Part shown: positions 31,388-39,300 of the stretch, piece by piece | Layout of the letters: the number at the start of each line of letters is the position of its first letter | Position numbering within the stretch: position 1 is the stretch's first letter | Assembly: GCF_029893365.1 (NCBI RefSeq) | Contig: NZ_JARXUZ010000001.1 | Span: forward strand, 1,302,001-1,366,000 | Direction of reading: 5' to 3' | Length of the DNA stretch: 64,000 bases | From: Cryobacterium sp. CG_9.6 | Lineage (GTDB): Bacteria > Actinomycetota > Actinomycetes > Actinomycetales > Microbacteriaceae | The notes under the pieces: model-generated | The model's input: the letters and a program-made list of their open reading frames with translations, nothing else | What the model was told of the DNA's origin: nothing | Databases searched by the model: none | Position numbers and translations under genes: made by a program

Positions 31388-32623
31388 ATGCAGCCGACAA
31401 TCGTCAAGACCAGCGAAGCGTATGACTTCCTGGCACTCGTTCCCCAGCTCGTTGGGTTTCAGCCCGAGCAGAGCATGGTTCTCGTTGCCTTTCGAGGTAA
31501 CCGCACCTGCGGCGCACTGCGCTTCAACCTCCCCGAACCGGATGCCGCCGGCAAGGTGCACAAGCGCATTGCGACAACCCTGATTGGTACCCTCTGCAAG
31601 ATTCCGGGTGTCGATGCGGTCGTGCCGGTGGCGTACACCTCCGAGTCCTTTGCGACCGCGCCCGGTCTGCCCTCCGGTATTCCCCACGCCATTCCGCACG
31701 AACGCTTCATGGGCTGCCTCGTGAAACGCGCCGAGCTGAGTGGCTTTTTGGTGCGGGATGCCCTGTGCGTGGGAGCTGATGCGTGGGGGTCCTACCTTGA
31801 TGCGGAGTGTCCGCCCGGTGGCCGCCCACTCACCGAGATTGCGGCGTCGACTGTGCACGAGTCGCTCCCCGTCTTGGGGCGGGGGAGTCTGGGGACGCTC
31901 GCGAGTGGAACGGAACTACCCCGGGTGGCCCCGGCTCGGCGGGAGCGGGTGGCCCGCGCCTACCGCCGGTACTGTGCGCTCCAACCTTCCGCCGACCCGC
32001 AGGCCGAGCTTCTTCCCGTGGTCGGGGAGGTTCTTGATCCACTGGAGATCACGGAAGAAGCACTTACCTGGAACGTGACGGCTCCCGATACCGACGCCAT
32101 CGCGCAGCTTCTCTTTGTGCTGCAGGCCCCCGGCAATCGAGACCAGGTCATGCTGCAATTCGCCTTTGGCCGTGCAGCGGGCGAGACTGCACGGGTGGTG
32201 AACCAGTACTACTGGGCACTTCAGGCCGTCACCGGCCGAACAATCGATGACCTGGTTGAGGAGGAGGGTGAGGAGCGCCGCCCCGCGGAGGCGGTCATCG
32301 TCGGCGACCTCATGCTGGGGCTGACCGACACGCGGCCCGACCCTGAGCGGATTGAGCGCGCCATCGCGCTGTTGAAAACCGTGGTCGCCAGTGCCCCGAA
32401 AGCAGCGCGACTCGCCCCGCTGTGCATGCTGTCCTGGCTGTCGTGGGCACTTGGCCGGGGGTCCGTCGCGGGTATCTTCGTGGAGCAGGCTTTGGCCATC
32501 GACCCCGACTATGGCATGGCGGAGCTGCTGTATCGGATGCTGTGTGCCGGCCTCCTTCCCGATTGGGCCTACGCGGTGCCCTTCGACGACAGGGGGGCCG
32601 GGCGTGGGTCGGGGCCGACATGA
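31388..32623 (+). CDS. DUF4192 domain protein
   Basis: A 411-residue soluble protein. ATG 31388 is chosen because it gives the usual DUF4192 opening (S-E-A-Y-D-F-L-A-L-V-P-Q-L-V-G-F-Q-P-E-Q-S-M-V-L-V-A-F). The family is found in Actinobacteria and has no known function. The N-terminal half (residues 1-200) is the conserved part; the C-terminal half contains tetratricopeptide-like helices (A-P-L-C-M-L-S-W-L-S-W-A-L-G-R-G-S). No Shine-Dalgarno precedes the ATG; a stable hairpin does. It lies 83 nt before the FHA gene that opens the signalling cluster and may or may not belong to it. Confidence 0.75.
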   Translation: MQPTIVKTSEAYDFLALVPQLVGFQPEQSMVLVAFRGNRTCGALRFNLPEPDAAGKVHKRIATTLIGTLCKIPGVDAVVPVAYTSESFATAPGLPSGIPHAIPHERFMGCLVKRAELSGFLVRDALCVGADAWGSYLDAECPPGGRPLTEIAASTVHESLPVLGRGSLGTLASGTELPRVAPARRERVARAYRRYCALQPSADPQAELLPVVGEVLDPLEITEEALTWNVTAPDTDAIAQLLFVLQAPGNRDQVMLQFAFGRAAGETARVVNQYYWALQAVTGRTIDDLVEEEGEERRPAEAVIVGDLMLGLTDTRPDPERIERAIALLKTVVASAPKAARLAPLCMLSWLSWALGRGSVAGIFVEQALAIDPDYGMAELLYRMLCAGLLPDWAYAVPFDDRGAGRGSGPT

Positions 32624-32706
32624 TTTCGCCGCCCAGACGGCACATACTGGATATGCGGGCTTAGCGGGGAACAGTGCACGTGAGTGCTCGCAGAAAGAGG
32701 TGCGAC

Positions 32707-33789
32707 ATGAACATTGGACGAGTGGGATGTGTTCTGGGGCCGGGAGCATCACCCGAGTGGACCTTCATCGTGGGACCAGGCCTCCTTGCAGCCGTTCCGG
32801 TGGGCACGCCGGCGCATCTGCTCGAGACGCTCCTCGAGACGCTGAGTGAATGGGAGGGCCTGCCACAGCCCACGGTTGACCGCGTCGCTGCGCTCCTTCC
32901 GCTGCAGGGCGATGACGCCGTGCAGAGCTGTGCCATTGTGATCGTGGGGGAGCCGGCGGATTCCGACGGCGTGTCAGCATCCGTTCTCGTTCACGGTGGT
33001 GTGGCGGTGGACGTGTTCTCTACCGGTGGATCCCGGCGCATCACGGATGGGGGAGTCCCACCGTGGCGGTCGGCCGATTTTGTGTCGGTGACGGGACTCG
33101 CCATTGGAATCCCGGGCACCGCACGAGTGAGTCCTGACGAACTCGATACCGGCCAGACGGTGGACATCGGTGCCATCTCGGGAAGCACCCTGTTCTGGTC
33201 GATTCTGGCTCCGGAGCAGGCTGCCGGAGCGGCTCGGACGCCGGTACCGAAGACGCAACCTATCACGTCGGCGGTCGCCACCGATTTTGATGACACGATT
33301 CTGCGGGTGCCTCACCCACTCGACCGAGCTCCTGCCTCGGCCACACTGCCCGCCAATGACGACACCATTCTGCGGCCAGTGGTGCCGGATTCGGCGCGTA
33401 TCCACAGCTCTACGCCCTTCGACGAGGCAGCGGATGCGCCGGGCGCCCCGTTCGAACTCTACGGTTTTCGCCTGCCCGACGGAACGGAGCGTCGTCTCGA
33501 CACGGTGTATCTTCTGGGACGACGCCCCACGCCGCCGCGCGTGGGTGCCGGGCGTCCGTCGCGACTGATTACCCTGGCGTCCCGCACGTCGGCGGTCTCG
33601 GCCACTCACCTGGAGATACGTCAGGACGGCGATGCGGTCGTCGTCACCGATGTGGGGTCCACGAACGGAACAATGGTGTTCCCCGCCCGGGGTCGCCGTC
33701 AGCGGCTACGCGCCGGGCAGTCCGTTGCGGTGCGTCCCGGTACGCGCGTCGACATCGGGGACGGTAATATCATCGAAGTCCTCCGTTGA
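32707..33789 (+). CDS. FHA-domain protein with two DDTILR motifs
   Basis: ATG 32707 (AAAGAGG upstream) gives 360 residues with no membrane helix. Residues 1-170 are a Val/Gly-rich beta domain I do not recognise. Residues about 190-250 are a linker carrying D-D-T-I-L-R twice (T197 and T220). The C-terminal ~95 residues are an FHA domain (L-L-G-R-R, S-A-T-H-L-E-I, D-V-G-S-T-N-G-T) with the phosphothreonine-binding Arg, Ser, His and Asn present. FHA domains bind phosphothreonine, so it is a likely reader of the kinase encoded 2 kb downstream. First gene of the cluster 32.7-50.6 kb. Confidence 0.82.
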   Translation: MNIGRVGCVLGPGASPEWTFIVGPGLLAAVPVGTPAHLLETLLETLSEWEGLPQPTVDRVAALLPLQGDDAVQSCAIVIVGEPADSDGVSASVLVHGGVAVDVFSTGGSRRITDGGVPPWRSADFVSVTGLAIGIPGTARVSPDELDTGQTVDIGAISGSTLFWSILAPEQAAGAARTPVPKTQPITSAVATDFDDTILRVPHPLDRAPASATLPANDDTILRPVVPDSARIHSSTPFDEAADAPGAPFELYGFRLPDGTERRLDTVYLLGRRPTPPRVGAGRPSRLITLASRTSAVSATHLEIRQDGDAVVVTDVGSTNGTMVFPARGRRQRLRAGQSVAVRPGTRVDIGDGNIIEVLR

Positions 33790-33839
33790 ACCGGGAGCCG
33801 GCTTATTCTGTGTAGATTCGACGTTGGAAGGCATCACCC

Positions 33840-34673
33840 GTGACCCAGATTGGTCAAAGCTCGACCGAATTCACGGTCGAGCTGCCCTCGACCGGTAAGA
33901 GTGTCACCCTCGCCTGGTCTGCCCTCACCGACGTCGGGCACCGTCGCGAAGTGAACGAGGACAGCCTTCTGGCACAGCCGCCCATTTTTTCTGTTGCCGA
34001 CGGCATGGGCGGTCATTCTGCCGGTGACGTGGCCAGCGCCGCCGTGGTCACCCGCCTGGCCGAGCACATCGGTAAGCCAGTGCTCGACGCCCACTCCATT
34101 GACTCGGCTCTGAGCCTCGCCGTCGAAGACATGGCTAAAGGCCCCGGCGTTACCGATCAGGGAACCGGAACGACGGTAACCGGTGTTGCGCTCGCCGTGG
34201 TGTCGGGAGCACCACAGTGGATCGCCTTCAACATTGGTGACTCCCGCGTGTACCAGCTCAATTCGGGGGTTCTGGAGCAGGTCACCACCGATCACTCCGT
34301 GGTGCAGGAACTCTTTGATGCCGGCCGTATCACCCGAGAAGAAGCCGAAGTTCACCCGCACGGCAACATCATTACCCGCGCCGTGGGGTTTCATGAACCG
34401 CCGATTCCCGACTACCGCATTCTGCCGCTGCAGGAGGGAATGCGCATTCTGGTCTGCTCGGATGGTCTGTCGAAGGAGATCACCTCCTACGGAATCCGTC
34501 ACTTCCTCATGTCGAATCCTCGGGCAGAGCATGCGGCAGAGGCGCTCCTCGAGGCAGCACTGGAAAACGGCGGTCGCGACAACGTGACCGTGATCGTGCT
34601 GGACGTCATCAGCATCGATGACCTCCCCACCACGGTGAATCCCGAGACCGACCCGGCGCTGGCGGAAAACTAA
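33840..34673 (+). CDS. PP2C-type Ser/Thr protein phosphatase
   Basis: Soluble phosphatase of 277 residues, GTG start. The metal-binding motifs are all visible: R-R-E-V-N-E-D-S, V-A-D-G-M-G-G-H-S-A-G, F-N-I-G-D-S-R-V-Y, C-S-D-G-L-S-K-E and G-G-R-D-N-V-T-V-I-V. It differs from mycobacterial PstP in lacking a transmembrane anchor. It lies between an FHA protein and a Ser/Thr kinase and is the likely eraser for that kinase's targets. Confidence 0.93.
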   Translation: MTQIGQSSTEFTVELPSTGKSVTLAWSALTDVGHRREVNEDSLLAQPPIFSVADGMGGHSAGDVASAAVVTRLAEHIGKPVLDAHSIDSALSLAVEDMAKGPGVTDQGTGTTVTGVALAVVSGAPQWIAFNIGDSRVYQLNSGVLEQVTTDHSVVQELFDAGRITREEAEVHPHGNIITRAVGFHEPPIPDYRILPLQEGMRILVCSDGLSKEITSYGIRHFLMSNPRAEHAAEALLEAALENGGRDNVTVIVLDVISIDDLPTTVNPETDPALAEN

Positions 34674-34705
34674 GCTTTACCGGGAAAATAATCGCTTAGT
34701 CTGCT

Positions 34706-34711
34706 TACAAT
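34706..34711 (+). promoter_or_regulatory. Probable -10 element for the kinase operon
   Basis: TACAAT is a near-perfect -10 hexamer 33 nt after the phosphatase stop. No good -35 is seen at 16-18 bp. The predicted transcript would start at about 34718, exactly at the first leader hairpin. Confidence 0.45.
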
Positions 34712-34717
34712 AAGGTT

Positions 34718-34743
34718 CACGGTGTCGTTTCTCGGACACCGTG
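34718..34743 (+). terminator. Hairpin between phosphatase and kinase genes
   Basis: Perfect 9-bp stem CACGGTGTC / GACACCGTG with an 8-nt loop. It may end the phosphatase transcript or form the 5' end of the kinase mRNA. A second, weaker hairpin (GGTCGG / CCGACC) follows at 34745-34769, 22 nt before the kinase start. Confidence 0.6.
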
Positions 34744-34791
34744 GGGTCGGTCTTTTCCCCCGGCCGACCAGTAACAGGCACGGAGGCGATC

Positions 34792-36303
34792 ATGGCACGG
34801 CGTCTCCCGTCAACGCCTCCGAGCTTGCCGGGCTTCACCTACGTTCGAGCCCTGGGTTCCGGGGGATTTGCGGATGTCTTCCTGTACGAGCAGAACCTCC
34901 CCAGGCGCCCCGTTGCCGTCAAGGTTTTGCTATCCGGTGTCGTGAACGATCAGGTGCGGGAATTCTTTCGTGCGGAGGCCAACGTGATGGCTCAGCTCGG
35001 CTCGCATCCGTCTATTCTCACCGTCTTTCAGTCGAGCGTCTCGGCCGATGGCCGGCCCTACCTCGTGATGGAATACTGCTCCGCGAACCTCAGCCAGCGC
35101 TACCGTGCGGAGCCGCTCGCGGTGCCCGACGTGTTGCGCATCGGCGTGAAGATTGCCAGCGCCGTGGAAAGCGCGCACCGCTCCGGTGTGCTGCATCGGG
35201 ACATCAAACCGTCGAACATTCTCATTACGGCATATGGGCATCCGGTGCTCTCTGACTTTGGCATCGCAGCCACGCTCGCGGATGCCGAAACCGGCAGCGC
35301 GCAGAGCGCCGGCCGAGACGAGCCGCACCCCGGTGTCGTGGGGCTCTCTATTCCCTGGTCGGCACCCGAGGTCTTGCAGGGCGACGTGCACGGCTCGATC
35401 GCCACAGAGGTCTGGGCGCTCGGAGCCACCCTCTACTCACTCCTGGCCGGCCACTCGCCCTTTGAGCTCGTGGGAGGCGACAACGATTCGGCCGCCCTGA
35501 CCGCACGTATTGGTCGCGCCACGGTGCGACCACTTGACCGAGCGGATGTCCCGACTCGGCTCAACGAAATCCTGGCACGTACCATGCGTCGCTCGCCGGG
35601 CCAACGCCAGCACAGCGTTCTGGAACTGATCCGCGAACTGCAATCGGTCGAAGCAGATCTGGGGCTGGCCCAAACCCCGCTGGAGGTTTCGGTCGATGAC
35701 TGGGCAGCGGCCACCCCGGTGGACTCCCTCGACCACACGCGCATCACCGGCCCAGCGGCCCTCGTGGGTGCCGGGACCGGGCGTCGCCGTTCGGGGAACG
35801 CTGCGGCCTCGCGGTCGGCGATGGTCACACGGGAGCGCCAGGCGGCGCACCCTCGTCTGGCCCACACCCGTGGCACACAGACCCGAGGAACACAGACCCG
35901 CACCGGGCAACGTGACTCCTCCTATACCCGGGTGACACGACGTCGACGCCGTGGATCGTTCTGGGGACTCCTGGCGGGGATCGTTGTTCTGGCGGCAGTC
36001 GCGGGGACGGGCGTGATCATGCTGGCCAGCGATAGCACCTCCGGGATCCCTCGTGTCGTCGATATTTCGGGAGCCGAGCAAAACGGCTCCATCGTTTTTC
36101 GTTGGGATGATCCCGGGGTTCAGTCGAGCGACACCTATGTTGTCGAGCTTCGGTCCGGTGAGACCAGCATTCAGCGCGGCACCGAATTCGGTGTTGACCC
36201 CGACGTTACGGGCACGGTGTGCGTCACCGTCACCGTGAACCGCGCCGGCGTGCGCGGGGAGCAAAGCGCCGAAAAATGTGTCGATGCCACGGTTAACCAG
36301 TGA
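34792..36303 (+). CDS. Transmembrane Ser/Thr protein kinase with FN3-like outer domain
   Basis: ATG 34792 (ACGGAGG upstream) gives 503 residues. The kinase domain (residues about 14-285) has the glycine loop L-G-S-G-G-F-A-D-V, K44 in V-A-V-K, catalytic D137 in H-R-D-I-K-P-S-N, D155 in D-F-G and an A-P-E motif, so it should be active. A Thr/Arg/Gln-rich juxtamembrane linker (repeated T-R-G-T-Q-T-R) leads to one membrane helix at about 391-411. The ~90-residue outer domain is beta-rich with F-R-W-D-D-P and resembles FN3 modules of the next gene's product. There are no PASTA repeats, so this is not PknB. It probably senses or scaffolds the giant surface protein. Confidence 0.92.
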   Translation: MARRLPSTPPSLPGFTYVRALGSGGFADVFLYEQNLPRRPVAVKVLLSGVVNDQVREFFRAEANVMAQLGSHPSILTVFQSSVSADGRPYLVMEYCSANLSQRYRAEPLAVPDVLRIGVKIASAVESAHRSGVLHRDIKPSNILITAYGHPVLSDFGIAATLADAETGSAQSAGRDEPHPGVVGLSIPWSAPEVLQGDVHGSIATEVWALGATLYSLLAGHSPFELVGGDNDSAALTARIGRATVRPLDRADVPTRLNEILARTMRRSPGQRQHSVLELIRELQSVEADLGLAQTPLEVSVDDWAAATPVDSLDHTRITGPAALVGAGTGRRRSGNAAASRSAMVTRERQAAHPRLAHTRGTQTRGTQTRTGQRDSSYTRVTRRRRRGSFWGLLAGIVVLAAVAGTGVIMLASDSTSGIPRVVDISGAEQNGSIVFRWDDPGVQSSDTYVVELRSGETSIQRGTEFGVDPDVTGTVCVTVTVNRAGVRGEQSAEKCVDATVNQ

Positions 36304-36343
36304 TGTTCGAAGTGATGTTCGAAGTGATGCCCGGAGTGACATG
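36299..36343 (+). repeat. 12-bp tandem repeat at the kinase/giant-protein junction
   Basis: AGTGATGTTCGA occurs twice exactly (36299-36322), then as AGTGATGCCCGG and AGTGACATGG. The kinase stop lies in the first copy and the next gene's ATG in the last, so copy number sets the spacing between stop and start. Confidence 0.9.
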
Positions 36344-39300
36344 GTGAGGGGTAGCTGGGTTCGCGCCCACCGCTCACGGATCGCCACGATCACGAGTGCA
36401 ACCGTGATTGCGGCACTGGTCACCACCGTTGCCGTGGTGTCCGGTGGATATACCGCCCAGCGCCTCGATCTGGGTGATGCTGCCGTCTGGGTGACCAATG
36501 AGTCCCGCCAGTCGGTGGGCCGCGCCAACACGGCGGTGATGGAACTCAACACCGTTGTCCCGGCCCCAAGCACGAGCCTCGACGTGGTGCAGCAGGGCGC
36601 GACCGTGCTGGTGCTCGATCACGCTAATAGCTCGCTCGATATCCTCGACGCGGCCACGGCTCAGGTCGCCGGCAGCGTGCCGTTGCCGCCCCTTGCCCCC
36701 ACCGTTCTGCTCGGCAGCGACCGGGCCGTCGTCGCGTCAAACGGCGACATTTGGACTCTGCCCGCCACCGAGATCACGGCCTTCGATGGGCTGTCCACGC
36801 CGGCGCTGAGCCTCGGCGCCGGCACCGTTGTTGCCCTTGATCCGGCGGGACTCCTCACCGCCTTCACGCCCGGCTCGGGCAGCCTGCTTCAGGTCGACAC
36901 CACGAACAACAACGCGCAGATCACGACGGTGACGCTCGCCACAACGGCGGTCGGTGAGGCGCCCGCCGCAGCGCCCGGCCAGAGACGTGTTGGCAGCGCG
37001 GATGACGACTACCAGGTCTCCAGCGCCGGTGGCGCGTGGGCGCTCCTCAACGCCACCACCGCACAGGTCTTTCTGAGCGACGCCGATGTCGATCTGGGAG
37101 TCGCCGCCAACCCCCGGATTCAGCAGGCACAGACCGTCGGTGACCGGTTTCTGGTGGCCCACGACGGAGGCCTCGTTGCGGTGGACCTCACCGGCGGAAC
37201 ACTGCAGCAACTCGTGACTGGGCGTAACGGACCGGCCGCAGCACCGGCATCCGTGGGCCCCTGCTCCTACGCCGCGTGGTCGGACGGAACAGCCTGGCGT
37301 GAGTGCACCGGCGACGGGGACACCGGCTCCGGGGTGGTGGCTCTGAACGGCGTTGCCGCCGGAGCACGACTTGAATTTCGGATCAACGGCGAGGGCATTG
37401 TGCTCAACGACGCCCAGAACGGCGCGACCTGGGCTGTGGCGCGAAACAACGAACTGATCGACAACTGGGCCGATCTCATTGACACCAACCAGACCGAGCA
37501 GACGGTGGAGGAGAACAGCAGCGACACGCCTCCGACCTTTGAACAGACGCAGCTGCCTCCCGTGGCCGTCGACGATGAGTTTGGCGCCCGCCCCGGACGA
37601 GCCACCGTGCTCCCGGTTCTGCTCAACGACTACGACCCCAACGACGACGTGCTGATGATCGAGAGCGTCGGCGAGGTGCCAGCAGACCGCGGGCGTCTCG
37701 ACCTCATCGCGAATAATCAGCAGATCCAGCTCACGCTGCCGGTCGGCGCGACCGAACCCATCAGCTTCACCTACTCGATCACCGACGGGCGCGGGGGAAC
37801 GGCCACGGCCTCGGTGACGGTCACGGTCCGGGGCGATGAGGAGAACTCTGCCCCCGTGCAGGCGCGCAGCACACGGGCCACGGCCGAGGTGGCCGGGCAG
37901 GTGACCACGCAGGTGCTGGGGGACTGGGTAGATCCCGATGGGGATCCGATGTACCTGGCGTCCGCGACCACGGCCGCACCGGATCAGGTGGGCTTCACGC
38001 CGGCCGGAGCGGTGACGTACACGAACGGTGGAGCGAGCACGGGAACGGACGGAACCCGTACCGATGTGGCGCTGACCGTTTCAGACGGTCGCGATCTGGG
38101 CGCGGGAACGCTCACCGTCGTCGTTCGACCGGCGGGCATGGTACCCATTCTCACCGATTCGTTTTCCGCTCTCGCCACCGCGAACGCAGAGATCACGCTG
38201 TCCCCCCTCGAACACGCGCGGGGTGGTTCCGGTGTGCTGCGCCTCAGTAGTGTTCCGGCCAAGCCCAACGTGACGATCACACCCAACTGGGACGACGGCA
38301 CCTTCCGTTTCTCGAGCGCAGAGGTAGGCACGCACTACCTCGAATACGCCGTGACCGATGGCACGCAGACCGTCACCGGACAGGTGCGGGTGGAGGTCAC
38401 CGCCGCAGCAGACGTGGACAGCAAGCCGGTCACGGTTGCACACACGGCCTTTATTCGCGGCAGCCAGCCGACCCTCGTGGACGTGCTGGCGACCGACTTC
38501 GACCCGGCCGGTGGCGTGCTCCTCGTGACCGGACTCGTGCCGGGTGCCGCAGACAGTGGCCTGCGCGTGGAGATTCTGGAGCAGCGCCTCCTGCGGGTGA
38601 CTCTCACCCAGCCCCTGCCCACCGGCTCGGTATCCTTTGGCTACCGGGTGAGCAACGGTCTGTTTGAATCCGAGGGCAGCGTGACGGTGATCGAACTGCC
38701 CGCTGTCACACAGAAGCAGGCGCCCCGCGCGCTGCCCGACACGGTCTCGGTTCGTGTCAACGACGCCATCGACATTCCGGTTCTCGCCAACGACGAGCAC
38801 CCCGACGGTGACCCGCTCACCCTCGACCCGGTGCTCACCGAGGGCCTCACCGGGCAGGCCGGGCTGCTCTTTGCCTCCGGTTCCGTCCTGCGCTACCTGG
38901 CTCCGGCCACCGCCGGAAACTACACCGCCGTCTACCGGGTCACGGCCCCCGACGGGCAGTTTGCTAACGCCGAGGTGCGAATTCTGGTGCGTGAAGCGGA
39001 TGCCGCCACCAACAACCCGCCGGAACCCCAGATCGTCACCGCCCGCGTTCTCGCCGGTGGCACCGTGACCATCCCGATCCCGCTCAGCGGCATCGACCCC
39101 GATGGCGACTCCGTGCAGCTGCTCGGGCAGGAGACCAACCCCGAGAAGGGCGCCGTCACGGGCATGGCCGCCGACTCGTTCGAGTACACGGCGGGTGAGT
39201 ATTCCGCCGGCACCGACACGTTCACCTATACCCTGGTCGATGCGCTCGGAGCCCGCGCCACCGGAACCGTGCGCGTGGGTATCAGCGCGCGACTGGACGG

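Noticed and set aside
34792..36303. The kinase as PknB/PknA of the cell-division locus
   Set aside because: No PASTA repeats, and no pbpA, rodA or fhaAB neighbours; its context is the MoxR/FtsK-like cluster.
38081..38800. Long antisense frames in the giant Ig-like gene
   Set aside because: Typical shadow frames of high G+C coding DNA, with His/Arg/Gly-rich products and no domain.
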